Part shown: positions 7,973-17,420 of the stretch, one piece after another
How positions within the stretch are numbered: the stretch's first letter is position 1
How the letters are laid out: each line of letters starts with the position of its first letter
From: an uncultured bacterium
Lineage (GTDB): Bacteria > Oederibacteriota > PGYV01 > Palsa-1178
Assembly: GCA_937889595.1 (NCBI GenBank)
Contig: CALAOR010000010.1
Location: forward strand, 24,171 to 88,170
Direction: 5' to 3'
Length of the DNA stretch: 64,000 nt
Notes under the pieces: model-generated
The model's database searches: none
The model's input: the letters and a program-made list of their open reading frames with translations, nothing else
What the model was told of the DNA's origin: nothing
Translations under genes and position numbers: made by a program

Positions 7973-7973
7973 C

Positions 7974-9008
7974 ATGGAAGAAAAAAACAAGAAAGAGCGC
8001 GTGGTCGACCCTGTTTTCATGAGGCCGGATTTCATGGAGGAAAAATCACTGCGCCCGAAAATGCTCGTTGATTACATAGGCCAGGAAAAGGTAAAGGAAA
8101 AACTGAAGATATTAATTGACGCCGCAAAGCAGAGAAAAGAAGCGCCGGAGCATATTTTATTCTACGGGCCGCCGGGGTTAGGCAAGACAACGCTTGCAAA
8201 TATCATAGCCAATGAAATGGGCGTTAACATAAAAGTGACGGCAGGGCCCGTCATAGAAAAGGCCGGGGATCTGGCTGCCATAATTACAAACCTTGAAGAA
8301 AATGATATATTGTTTATAGACGAAATCCACCGTTTAAATAGGGCGGTAGAGGAAATAATGTACCCGGCCCTGGAAGATTACGCGCTGGATATAATGATAG
8401 GGAAAGGCCCGTCAGCTAAAACTTTCAGGATTGATCTCCCAAAATTTACGCTCATAGGAGCCACGACGCGCGTCGGCATGATTGCGGCACCGCTGCGTGA
8501 CCGTTTCGGAGCGACGTACAGGGTTGATTTTTATGAAGTAAAGGATCTGGAGGAAATCCTGACGCGTTCCGCAAAAATACTCGGTGTAATAGCCGATGTT
8601 GGCGGCATACATGAGATAGCCAGGCGCTCCCGCGGGACCCCGAGGATAGCGAACAGGCTCTTAAAGCGGGTCCGCGATTTTGCCCAGGTAAAAGGCAACG
8701 GAAATATCAACAGGGAAAGCGCCATAGAGGCCCTGACAATGCTTGAAGTGGACGAGCTGGGCCTGGATAACATGGACAAGAAGATCATAACCACCATCAT
8801 AGAAAAGTTCAAGGGCGGCCCGGTGGGCATAGATACCATAGCCACCGCTGTTTCGGAGGAACCTGATACCATAGAGGACGTTTACGAGCCGTTCCTGATA
8901 CAGACAGGCTTCATACAGCGCACCCCGTCGGGCAGGAAAGTGACGGATAAGGCGTATGAATACTTTAAGATAAAGAACGTGAGGAAGAACCAGGAAGAGA
9001 TGTTTTAA
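7974..9008 (+). CDS. ruvB: Holliday junction branch migration ATPase RuvB
   Basis: 344 residues, AAA+ ATPase that drives branch migration with RuvA. Walker A is GPPGLGKT (65-72), Walker B is ILFIDEIHR, sensor 1 is TLIGATTR and the arginine-finger region is APLRDRFG. A winged-helix domain ends the protein ([13 protein letters not shown]). The N-terminus [18 protein letters not shown] is typical. Last gene of the ruvCAB operon; no clear terminator hairpin follows. Confidence 0.98.
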   Translation: MEEKNKKERVVDPVFMRPDFMEEKSLRPKMLVDYIGQEKVKEKLKILIDAAKQRKEAPEHILFYGPPGLGKTTLANIIANEMGVNIKVTAGPVIEKAGDLAAIITNLEENDILFIDEIHRLNRAVEEIMYPALEDYALDIMIGKGPSAKTFRIDLPKFTLIGATTRVGMIAAPLRDRFGATYRVDFYEVKDLEEILTRSAKILGVIADVGGIHEIARRSRGTPRIANRLLKRVRDFAQVKGNGNINRESAIEALTMLEVDELGLDNMDKKIITTIIEKFKGGPVGIDTIATAVSEEPDTIEDVYEPFLIQTGFIQRTPSGRKVTDKAYEYFKIKNVRKNQEEMF

Positions 9009-9154
9009 GCATTGCGGATTTCGGAATGACAGATAAACCGTGAGCGGCTGAAAACACAAAAGATTATTATAGAGAAAAAAAGCGTGGAATTTGTTTAACG
9101 TAAAAGGTATATTTACCGTTGACAAACACTTACATGGTTGACCCCAGACAAAAC

Positions 9155-9186
9155 AAGAAACAAAAAGACAAAGAAACAAAAAGACA
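9155..9186 (+). repeat. Perfect 16-bp tandem duplication
   Basis: AAGAAACAAAAAGACA occurs twice back to back (9155-9170, 9171-9186) in the 341-bp spacer between ruvB and the next gene. The rest of the spacer holds a possible promoter and the 22-bp-period array listed separately. Confidence 0.9.
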
Positions 9187-9203
9187 TTGAATAAGTCCGC
9201 TCT

Positions 9204-9232
9204 TTGATGTATTATCCACATTGGATTATGCT
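9204..9232 (+). promoter_or_regulatory. Possible promoter for the gene at 9350
   Basis: TTGATG (9204-9209), 17-bp spacer, TATGCT (9227-9232). It lies about 118 nt before the start codon, with the 22-bp-period array between them. Confidence 0.4.
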
Positions 9233-9257
9233 TTGGCAGGTAAGTTGTCTTCTTGGC

Positions 9258-9316
9258 CGGAATATATGGTATTTTTCAAACGGAAACAGTGGTCCTTTTG
9301 ACCGAAATGTGCAGTT
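9258..9316. mobile_element. 22-bp-period direct repeats resembling an IS21-type terminus, site A
   Basis: Two full units (9258-9280, 9281-9302) and a partial third share the pattern CGGAA, four bases, TGGTnnTTTT, ending in AAA or GAC. IS21-family elements carry such multiple terminal repeats with a CCGGAA...GGTGGTC type motif. No transposase is adjacent. The same arrangement recurs at 25924 and 57652, each time just upstream of a gene. Confidence 0.45.
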
Positions 9317-9349
9317 ATATTAGAAACATAACATCTGGGGAGGATATTA

Positions 9350-12286
9350 ATGCTTAAAAGGGCGATTATATCCATTACAATCTTCTTTACCTCATATATT
9401 GTAGTATCTGCTGCAGGACTAATGCCTACGCCAACTTTTACACCTACTCCTGGAGGGATAGGAAGTCTTTATAATGAATTAACAACGGATGGCAATATAG
9501 AAACGATAATATCAAATGGTAATGATTTGTATTTAGGCGGGGATTTTAATTGGATTGGACCACGTACCGGTTTGGGGGTGACTATAGATCCTGCAAACGG
9601 ACTTATACTTCCCGGATTTCCTATGTTTGCAGCCGCAGTTCAAAATATTTCAGTCGGAGTTCATTGCGTGGTTTCGGATGGAACCGGCGGATGGTTCGTG
9701 GGTGGTTGTTATGATTACGTAGCCGGCATATTGTCAGGCAATCTTGTGCATATTTATGCAAATGGTTCGCTGGATCCCAATTTTAGACTCGACGCTCTTT
9801 ATAATTCAAGCGAAGCTGAAATTACCTCGATTATTTACGACGGAAGCAACATATACTATTCTTATCGTCAAATCAATGGGACGTACGGAGGAATAAAAAA
9901 AATAAATTCTATAACTGGTGCTGACATTTCGGCTTTTGCTCCAAATATTGGCCCAAATGTGTATTCTCTTGCGTATGACGGAAGTTATATTTATGCAGGC
10001 GGATATTTTTCCAGCGCGGGGGGAATAACAAGAAATAATATTGCTCGATTTGATGCTACGACTGGCGGTATAGATTCAACTTTCAATCCAAATGTAAATT
10101 CAGCTGTATATTCTATGTTCCTTTCTGCGGGGAATTTATTTATTGGAGGTTACTTCACGCGAGTAAGTGGTATTGCATGTAACAGGTTGGCAAAAATAAA
10201 TACATCAACAGGGGCTCTGGATACGATGTTTATAACAAATGTTGACAATAATGTTGATACTATTTTTTTTGATGGCGCATCTTTTTTATATCTTGGAGGG
10301 TGGTTTACCACTGTTAATGGTACGGCCAGAAATCATGCGGCAAAAGTCAATGTAATAGACGGTGCGCTTGATATGATGTTTAACCCGGATGTAGATAATA
10401 ACGTTGAAGCGTTTGCTTCTGATGGCACAAATATTTTTATAGGCGGATATTTTTCTGCTGTAGGTGGACAAGCTGTTTCTAGAGTGGCTAAAGTTGATTC
10501 GACCTACGGGAACATAGATGTATTATTTAATTTTAAGCCATCTGGTGTAATTTTGGCGCTTGCATGCGATGGGACGAATTTGTTTGCTGGCGGCGGATTT
10601 GCCGGAGCAAACGGGTATTGGAAAAATAATGTCGCAAAAATTAATGCACTAACGGGCTTAGTTGATCCGACGTTTGGTATCAGTTTTGAAAATGGTTCAA
10701 AAGTTAAAGCCATGACATGCGATGGTACAAACTTGTATCTGGGAGGAGATTTCACTACGCTAAATAATCAACCTCGAAATAGTACGGCCAAAGTGGATGC
10801 AAGCACAGGGGCGCTGGATATGCTTTACGATCCGAATAATTCTATGATTGTATTTTCCATTGAGCATGACAGTACAAGCGTGTATTTGGGCGGGATGTTT
10901 ACCGAGTTTGCCGGTCATCCTGTTTCCAATGTGGCAAAAGTAGATAAAATCACAGGGGCTCTGGACCTGGCGTTTAATCCATGTCCAAATTCTGTAGTGT
11001 ATGATATTTGTCGTGTAAATCAGGATTTATATTTATGCGGATCGTTTGATAAAATTGGCGGACAATCTTTGAATTTTTTGGCGAAAGTAAATAGCATTAC
11101 AGGCGTAGTAGACCCTATTTTTCGGCCGACACCAAATGCTTGGGTGGGAGATATGGAATTTGATGGTACCGACCTGTTTGCAGTAGGAACCTTTACTCTC
11201 ATCGGTGGACTTGAGCGGCATTATATCGCTAAAATCAATACGCTAACTGGCGATTGTGTGTCCGGATTCAATGCGATGGCTAATGGAACTGGTTTGGGAT
11301 GTCTTGAATATGGAAGATCTAATGTATATTTTGGCGGTAATCTTAGTTTTTTAAATTACTTAACTCGTTATAATATTGGGGCATCAATTGAAACGAACGG
11401 AACGCCGGATTTGAATTTTATGCCTCAATTTGATAGTGGCGTAAAGAAAATAATCCTTGCAAATTCTGATACAGTGCTTCATGTGACCGGATCTTTCGGG
11501 GCCGTCGGTGGACTGCCGGCAGTAGGTTATGCTGCAATATATCTAGGGCCAGTACCCAGCCCTACCGGTACAGGTTCGTCGTCACCAACATGTTCAGCTA
11601 CGTTTACTATAACAGGAACGTATACACAATCATTTACTCAGACCCCCACTTTCACCATAACACCTACAAAATCTTTTACTCAAATATATACCGACAGCGA
11701 AACGCCTACAATAACAGAAACGTATTCGATTACTGAAACGCATACTATATCTCCGACTTTTACCGATTCGCCTACGATTACAGAAACAAATACTATAACT
11801 GAAACGCATACTATCTCTCCGCCCCCGACAAATACACGCACATGGACGAATACATGTGCTGCGACCTTAAGTTTTACCCTGACGCTTAATCTAACTTCTA
11901 CCCTGACACCCACACTGACGTTTACGCCGACAATAACATATACAGATACAATAACCCCGACTTTTATTATAACCCCTGTTTCTTTTCCGACAAACACGCC
12001 GCTGCCTTATGCCCTCATAGAACAGGTGCTTACATATCCGAACCCGACAAAAGACACATTGAATGTCATTTTCAGGGATGGAATGGGTGCGGATGCTGCT
12101 GAGATTATGGTCTATACACTCGATTTCAGGCTTATAAGAAAGTTGCGTATAAATACGAATATTCAAAATCAGTATTCAATTGACGTCTCAAAATTATCAA
12201 ATGGTACTTACATTTTAAAAACCAGCCTGCTTAAAGACAGCAAGGAAATTTTTAAAAACGTTCAGCCGATTATTGTATTAAGATAA
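9350..12286 (+). CDS. Secreted delta-60-repeat beta-propeller protein with Thr-rich linker and YPNP C-terminal domain
   Basis: 978 residues. A signal peptide (hydrophobic residues 6-23) is followed by about 14 repeats of roughly 50 residues whose core reads like LYLGGDFT...G...AKVDxxTGALDxxFNP, the delta-60/DUF5122 propeller type (about 45-730). Then comes a linker of about 145 residues dominated by Thr, Pro, Ser and Glu (735-880) and a C-terminal domain of about 95 residues containing LTYPNP and LSNGTYIL. The last part resembles FlgD-like or type IX-style sorting domains and is shared with three other proteins in the window. Codon use is more AT-rich than in the next two genes. Export to the surface or medium is likely; ligand unknown. 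Confidence 0.8.
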   Translation: MLKRAIISITIFFTSYIVVSAAGLMPTPTFTPTPGGIGSLYNELTTDGNIETIISNGNDLYLGGDFNWIGPRTGLGVTIDPANGLILPGFPMFAAAVQNISVGVHCVVSDGTGGWFVGGCYDYVAGILSGNLVHIYANGSLDPNFRLDALYNSSEAEITSIIYDGSNIYYSYRQINGTYGGIKKINSITGADISAFAPNIGPNVYSLAYDGSYIYAGGYFSSAGGITRNNIARFDATTGGIDSTFNPNVNSAVYSMFLSAGNLFIGGYFTRVSGIACNRLAKINTSTGALDTMFITNVDNNVDTIFFDGASFLYLGGWFTTVNGTARNHAAKVNVIDGALDMMFNPDVDNNVEAFASDGTNIFIGGYFSAVGGQAVSRVAKVDSTYGNIDVLFNFKPSGVILALACDGTNLFAGGGFAGANGYWKNNVAKINALTGLVDPTFGISFENGSKVKAMTCDGTNLYLGGDFTTLNNQPRNSTAKVDASTGALDMLYDPNNSMIVFSIEHDSTSVYLGGMFTEFAGHPVSNVAKVDKITGALDLAFNPCPNSVVYDICRVNQDLYLCGSFDKIGGQSLNFLAKVNSITGVVDPIFRPTPNAWVGDMEFDGTDLFAVGTFTLIGGLERHYIAKINTLTGDCVSGFNAMANGTGLGCLEYGRSNVYFGGNLSFLNYLTRYNIGASIETNGTPDLNFMPQFDSGVKKIILANSDTVLHVTGSFGAVGGLPAVGYAAIYLGPVPSPTGTGSSSPTCSATFTITGTYTQSFTQTPTFTITPTKSFTQIYTDSETPTITETYSITETHTISPTFTDSPTITETNTITETHTISPPPTNTRTWTNTCAATLSFTLTLNLTSTLTPTLTFTPTITYTDTITPTFIITPVSFPTNTPLPYALIEQVLTYPNPTKDTLNVIFRDGMGADAAEIMVYTLDFRLIRKLRINTNIQNQYSIDVSKLSNGTYILKTSLLKDSKEIFKNVQPIIVLR

Positions 12287-12426
12287 ATTTGTGATTATAT
12301 GTTATGTTTGGTTATGTTTGGGGTCACCCATTTAAGTACTTGTCAATAATAAATATACGTATTACGTAAGCGGTTTCCAAACCATCTGTTAATCCATTAT
12401 TCAGTCGTCCATTTTTTTATCTCTTG

Positions 12427-12456
12427 AAACCCGGAATAATCCGGTTTTTCGTTTTT
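12427..12456 (+). terminator. Rho-independent terminator after the propeller gene
   Basis: AAACC(C)GGA pairs with TCCGGTTT around an ATAA loop, with one bulged C, followed by two T-runs (TTTTT, then TTTTT after CG). It lies 140 nt after the stop at 12286. Confidence 0.65.
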
Positions 12457-12502
12457 GCTAAAGCTTCAACGGACATGGCAGTCACCCATCAACAGCGGCC
12501 CG

Positions 12503-12557
12503 CCTGCATGATAATTTTGGGCCCGGATATCCGCTAATCAGACCCTCGAAGCCGCGT
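12503..12557 (+). repeat. 55-bp dispersed repeat, copy 1
   Basis: The stretch beginning CCTGCATGATAATTTTGG and ending AAGCCGCGT recurs at 20699-20753 in the same orientation with about five mismatches. The middle of both copies contains a small GGATATCC/GGATGTCC palindrome. Both lie in spacers beside the secreted-protein genes. Confidence 0.85.
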
Positions 12558-12580
12558 GTACCTCTAAATGTACATATATG

Positions 12581-12609
12581 TTGACATTAAAAAGACATTA
12601 TGATATAAA
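12581..12609 (+). promoter_or_regulatory. Strong sigma70-type promoter of the C25 peptidase gene
   Basis: Consensus TTGACA (12581-12586), 17-bp spacer, TATAAA (12604-12609). The leader is about 67 nt, with GGAGGGG just before the ATG at 12683. Confidence 0.75.
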
Positions 12610-12682
12610 TATAAAAATACAACGCCAATAGACTAAATATATCTGACTAAATTGGGCACAACACAAAATATGGAGGGGTGTT

Positions 12683-15600
12683 ATGCGAAATTTCCTGTCT
12701 ATTTTTTCCAGGTCCTTTTTAACTCTTAAACTGTTTTTCGTTTTTTTATTGGTTTCCTTTTCCACGGGACTTTATGCCGGGCAGAATTTGTCATTTACAT
12801 ACGATGTAGATACTTCTGCTTTCAAATCCGGGAAAGCGGACAACTATGACGTTATTTCGGCGCCTGATTGTTTTATGAATAATGAACCCGGTAAACCGGC
12901 GCTTCCCATAAGGACGCTGAAAATAATTATACCTGAAAACACAAAAGTAAAGGAAGTTGTAATTAACAGCGTATCATACGAACCAATGGCCGGTAAATAT
13001 AAGATATATCCGGCGCAGAAACCCGTGCCCGTGGGTTCAAAACGCCAATTCACGCAGCCGGAAGAAAAAATTTATTCCTCAAACGACCCCTATCCTGCGT
13101 CAATGATCCAGCCTGCGGGAAGCAAATACGAAAACGGCAGTTTCAATGTGTGTTATCTGCGGCTCTGGCTCGCGCAGTATCTGCCGGCAGAGGGGAAAGT
13201 ATCGGCTGTAAAGCAGGTTTCTTTCACGCTGGTTCTTGATACGGGCCTGGGAATAAAGAAAATAAGGTCCAGGGCAAAGAACGAGCAGGATAATTTCGAG
13301 AAAAGAATAAAAAAACAGTTAATAAACCCGCAGGATTTGGACAGGTACAAGATACTTCCGGAAAAAATAAAGGACAGGAGCAGGGAAAAGACAAGGGATT
13401 ATTTTTATAAAAGCGCCGGCAATCAGTATTATTCCCTGGGTGTTGCAGGCACGGTCGGCGCGCAGGCCGCAGTTCAGCAGGCCGGAGTATCCGGGATCCT
13501 TATGCCGCCGCTTGCGGCCCAGATAAACCCGGGTGTAACGCAGGCCGGCGACATAGATTACGTCATAATCACAGGCGATTCACTGACGGGCGAATTCCAG
13601 CGCCTCGCCGAGTGGAGGCAGAAAGAAGGGATAACTACCGCAATATATACGGTAAATTACATTGCAGCCAATTACTCCGGCGACGGAGTTGCTGCCGATA
13701 TCCAGGGAAAGATAAGGAGTTTCATGAAAGATATGTGGAGGAACCATGGCACCGAATACGCTCTTATAGGGGGGGATGTATCGGTGGTCGCACCCAGATA
13801 TACGACATCCACGGTCGGCCCGACAACGCTGCCGACGGATTATTATTATTGCTCGGGTTTGAACCAGTATATGAACGGCAGTACGCCTGTGGAGCTTTGC
13901 TGGCAGCTCCAGCAGGCAGGCGTTCATGACGACATAACCGGGCTTAACGTTGACTGCTACGCGCCTGTGACGTCCGATGCGCAGGGCGACTCCAATGTCC
14001 TGGCATTTTTCGACACAAATATAAAGTTAGGAAGGGCACCGGTCGACACGGCTGACGAGGCGGGTGTTTTCGTGGACAAGACAATAAGTTACGAAAAGAA
14101 CCAGTTCAACGATTATATGAACAAGATGACCGCGGTCAACATGGATAATTACGCTGCAGGCGAACAATGGCAGACCGACTGTATGGAATACGGCTTTCTG
14201 GGAACGATAGAATCCGGTGGCGTTGTCATAACATGGAACCCGAACATAGCAGGTTATGTGAACTTAAAGAAACTTTACGCGGATCGTACATTTAAGCTTG
14301 AGGATACGGATACTGCGCCTGTTTATTATGCGGACGACTGGTGCACCGATTATACGATAAAGAATTATTTCAATGATTTCAGGCCGAATATAATCGCCCA
14401 TATGGGCCATGGATGGACGGCTGGATGGTCCACCTTTAAATTTGAAGGCAGTTTTTTGGCCGACGACGCTTATGCGTTAAACAGCGCCGGCAGATTTGCC
14501 GGTGTTGACCTTGAATCGAGCTGCGATACGCTGGCGTACGACACGGATGAAAGCGTTTGCGAAAATCTGGTAAAAGCGCCTGCCGGAGGCGCCATAACAT
14601 CGATAGGCGGTTCCAGGACCATGTACGGTGGCGTGTACGAGCCTGCGCACGCGAAATACCTGCAGAGTCTGTACGCGGACGGCGGGCAGTTCTCGGACTA
14701 CGCGGCAGGCACCTTGTTCAACGACGGTAAAAAACTTTATATAAACAACGGCAGTATATGGCTGAACTATCCCGGCTCGATGGAGCGCTATACGGCATTT
14801 TTAATGAACATGATCGGCGACCCGGCGGCAAACATTTACTCAAACACGGCAGTCAGGTTCAATGTGAGCTGCCCGCTGTCAATACCCGCAAATACGGCGC
14901 AGAATATAACTGTGAACGTCAGCGCCGCAGGCGCGCCAATATCCGGGGCGGTCATTACACTTTTCAAGGAGGGGGACGGCAGCATGACCGCCAATACGGA
15001 CGCGGCAGGTTCGGCTGCGTTTTCCAGCCCGGGTTGGAGTCAGGGATACATGTACGTCACGGCGAGAAAGCACAATGCCCTGCCCTTTGAGGGCGTGATA
15101 TACGTCGGCGCCGTGCCGACTTTTACCGTAACGCCGACTTATACGGATTTGCCGACGGTCACGGTTTCACCGACGATTTCCCCGACTTTCACCAATACGG
15201 ACACTTATACGCCGACGCCCATACCTAAACTTAACCTGCAGATAAAAGCGAGCCAGAATTCGTGCTCGGCAAATATATTTGACCTGTTCCCCAAAATAGC
15301 GAACGTGGACAACACGACGAGCTTAGTGTCGATGGATGTATTGACGATAAAAATGTGGTTTTACACGCCCGGGAGCATAAATATAAACGGCTGCTGGGGC
15401 GGCTCGATCAAGGACCAGACAGGCCAATACATAGGAAATGTAACGGGCAATGCCTATATAAATGATTATACGGCGGCATGCACGGATACCACCGGCAGGC
15501 GGGCGAACAAGGAACTGACGGTATCGTTCTCCTCCGGGTTGACGCTTGCGCCGGGACAGTATATGGACAATATGGAGCTTCAGTTTAACAGGGACAATTG

Positions 15601-17173
15601 GGCATCGCCTTTTGACGACAATTGCGACGATTATTCCAAATCCGGGGCGAACGCCTACCATGAGGACAGGCATTTTGCCCTGTATATGAACGGACAGCTT
15701 GTGAGGGAATGGACGAACGCGAGCGCCATGGACGCAGAAACCGGTGTGGAGCCGTGCGCCGTCAGGCTGACGCCGGCAAGTACGGGAACGTCCACAAATT
15801 CGCCGACATTTACGGTTACGGCCAGCGTTACAATAACCGCAACGGGTACACGCACATGTACTTTGACACGTTCGGGAACAATAACTGCGTCGTATACCGC
15901 GACATTTACGGCAACCAGCACGGCCGGGAACAGCGCGACAACTACGGCATCAGCCACAGGAACGCCGGCGCCGTCCATATCCGGGACACCGACACGCACG
16001 CCTGTACTTTCAACGCCTACAAGGACAAGAACGGCAACGTACACGGCAACATATACCGTTCCGGCAAGCACTTCTACGCCGACAAGGACGCAGACAACGG
16101 GCACGATACTCACGTATACGCGCACGCCTGCTGTTACGCCGACATATTCGCCGACACGCACGCGCACGGCTGCGGGAACGCCGACGCGTACGCGCACAAT
16201 TGCGGGCACACCGACACGAACGCGCACTTACACAAGGACACCTGCGCCGACAAGGACGGGTACTACGGGAGTAATATATACGTATACTGCCACCCAAACG
16301 CGTACTATTGCAGTTACGCCGACGGCAACCTTTGTATTAACGCCTACGGTTACTCCGACAAGCGGGCAGGCCATACTGAGGGTACAATATTACACGTCAA
16401 ATACTTCGGCGGACAGCAACACACTTTATGTTAATGCGAGGGTATATAATGATTCTGCGTCGCCTATGGATCTGCTGCCTGTATCGGTAAAATACTGGTA
16501 TACGTTTGAAGGCGCGGGAAATACCGAAACAGCCGAGCTGGATTACGCGGGCATACAGCCCGGAGGGCAGAATATCGTGCCGTATGTGAACAGGAACATA
16601 CAGACGATAAGCCAGGGCGGACAGACCAGAGTGGAAACAACGTCTTTCTCTTCGGCGGCAGGGAGCATACCTGCCGGAGGTTATGTTGAGCTGCGTCTCA
16701 GGATACATAAAAATGACTGGACAAATTACACGCAGACGAACGATTATTCTTTCGGCACGCAGACCACGTACCAGGACTGGTTAAACGTCACGGCGTATAT
16801 AAGCGGCGCAAAAGTGTGGGGGACCGAGCCGGGCGCGGTTTCCGCCTTAGCTATATCAAAAATAACTGAAACGCCCGATGACGCGGCATTCGACGCGGGA
16901 AATGTTTACGCGTTCCCGAATCCGGCAAGTTCCGGTGTGACGATAAGGTTCTATACCGACGGCACTGCGGAGGTACGGATACTCGTGATAGATTTGAACG
17001 GCAGGAAAATACAGGAAATGGACATAAATCCGGGCGGATTAAAATCCGGTAAGAATTATATCAAATGGAATCTAAAGAACCAGGCCGGGGCCGATGTTTC
17101 AAACGGGGTTTATCTGCTGTACATCAAGTCCGGCACGGCATTGGTTGTAAAAAAGCTGGCGGTAGTAAGATGA
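12683..17173 (+). CDS. Secreted gingipain-type (C25) cysteine peptidase with two family 3 carbohydrate-binding modules
   Basis: 1496 residues. A signal peptide (1-33) precedes a C25-type propeptide, with the C25 peptidase domain at about 290-720. The likely catalytic pair is H576 (in AHMGHGW; H573 is the alternative) and C614 (in LESSCDTL), 38 residues apart, matching the His-Cys spacing of gingipains. An Ig-like domain follows (about 725-815). Two modules at about 847-1028 and 1229-1390 look like CBM3; the second is very clear (VKYWYTFEG, IHKNDWTNYTQTNDYS, VWGTEPGA). They are separated by a Thr-rich linker of about 200 residues. The C-terminal 90 residues contain YAFPNP and SNGVYLLYI. Gingipains proper are type IX secretion substrates; the presence of that system here is unproven. 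Confidence 0.88.
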   Translation: MRNFLSIFSRSFLTLKLFFVFLLVSFSTGLYAGQNLSFTYDVDTSAFKSGKADNYDVISAPDCFMNNEPGKPALPIRTLKIIIPENTKVKEVVINSVSYEPMAGKYKIYPAQKPVPVGSKRQFTQPEEKIYSSNDPYPASMIQPAGSKYENGSFNVCYLRLWLAQYLPAEGKVSAVKQVSFTLVLDTGLGIKKIRSRAKNEQDNFEKRIKKQLINPQDLDRYKILPEKIKDRSREKTRDYFYKSAGNQYYSLGVAGTVGAQAAVQQAGVSGILMPPLAAQINPGVTQAGDIDYVIITGDSLTGEFQRLAEWRQKEGITTAIYTVNYIAANYSGDGVAADIQGKIRSFMKDMWRNHGTEYALIGGDVSVVAPRYTTSTVGPTTLPTDYYYCSGLNQYMNGSTPVELCWQLQQAGVHDDITGLNVDCYAPVTSDAQGDSNVLAFFDTNIKLGRAPVDTADEAGVFVDKTISYEKNQFNDYMNKMTAVNMDNYAAGEQWQTDCMEYGFLGTIESGGVVITWNPNIAGYVNLKKLYADRTFKLEDTDTAPVYYADDWCTDYTIKNYFNDFRPNIIAHMGHGWTAGWSTFKFEGSFLADDAYALNSAGRFAGVDLESSCDTLAYDTDESVCENLVKAPAGGAITSIGGSRTMYGGVYEPAHAKYLQSLYADGGQFSDYAAGTLFNDGKKLYINNGSIWLNYPGSMERYTAFLMNMIGDPAANIYSNTAVRFNVSCPLSIPANTAQNITVNVSAAGAPISGAVITLFKEGDGSMTANTDAAGSAAFSSPGWSQGYMYVTARKHNALPFEGVIYVGAVPTFTVTPTYTDLPTVTVSPTISPTFTNTDTYTPTPIPKLNLQIKASQNSCSANIFDLFPKIANVDNTTSLVSMDVLTIKMWFYTPGSININGCWGGSIKDQTGQYIGNVTGNAYINDYTAACTDTTGRRANKELTVSFSSGLTLAPGQYMDNMELQFNRDNWASPFDDNCDDYSKSGANAYHEDRHFALYMNGQLVREWTNASAMDAETGVEPCAVRLTPASTGTSTNSPTFTVTASVTITATGTRTCTLTRSGTITASYTATFTATSTAGNSATTTASATGTPAPSISGTPTRTPVLSTPTRTRTATYTATYTVPASTSTPTRTQTTGTILTYTRTPAVTPTYSPTRTRTAAGTPTRTRTIAGTPTRTRTYTRTPAPTRTGTTGVIYTYTATQTRTIAVTPTATFVLTPTVTPTSGQAILRVQYYTSNTSADSNTLYVNARVYNDSASPMDLLPVSVKYWYTFEGAGNTETAELDYAGIQPGGQNIVPYVNRNIQTISQGGQTRVETTSFSSAAGSIPAGGYVELRLRIHKNDWTNYTQTNDYSFGTQTTYQDWLNVTAYISGAKVWGTEPGAVSALAISKITETPDDAAFDAGNVYAFPNPASSGVTIRFYTDGTAEVRILVIDLNGRKIQEMDINPGGLKSGKNYIKWNLKNQAGADVSNGVYLLYIKSGTALVVKKLAVVR

Positions 17174-17245
17174 GCGCCGGAAACCGCGCCGCTGTAGAAA
17201 ATCTGTCGTAAAAACTCCGTTTAAGTCATTTCCACTTTAGATTTT

Positions 17246-17272
17246 GTAGAGAGGGGTCTTGCCCCTCTCTAC
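17246..17272 (+). repeat. Perfect GTAG hairpin downstream of the C25 peptidase gene
   Basis: GTAGAGAGGGG pairs perfectly with CCCCTCTCTAC around a TCTTG loop (11-bp stem). It lies 73 nt after the peptidase stop. No U-run follows, so it is either a REP-like unit or a structure protecting the 3' end of the mRNA rather than a standard terminator. Confidence 0.8.
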
Positions 17273-17306
17273 AGGGACGGGGGATGAACAATAGCTGAAT
17301 AAGTCC

Positions 17307-17335
17307 TTGACATAGCGCTATTTAATGATTATATT
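17307..17335 (+). promoter_or_regulatory. Strong sigma70-type promoter of the GH5 gene
   Basis: Consensus TTGACA (17307-17312), 17-bp spacer, TATATT (17330-17335). A leader of about 80 nt ends with AAGGGGTG before the ATG at 17421. Confidence 0.75.
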
Positions 17336-17420
17336 GTTATTAGGGACAAAAGAAATTTTTTTTTGGCGAAAATTTAAACGCTTAACAAATAAAAACGCTA
17401 TAACTCTCAAGGGGTGTTAA

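Noticed and set aside
15655..16434. Long overlapping frames on both strands inside the C25 peptidase gene
   Set aside because: They exist because the ACG/ACA-rich Thr linker has few stop codons in other frames; the products are low-complexity and lack ribosome sites. The same holds for frames at 19103-19798 and 61669-62595.
17246..17272. Rho-independent terminator of the C25 gene
   Set aside because: The stem is perfect but is followed by ACAGGGACGG, not a T-run, so it was listed as a GTAG-type hairpin instead.
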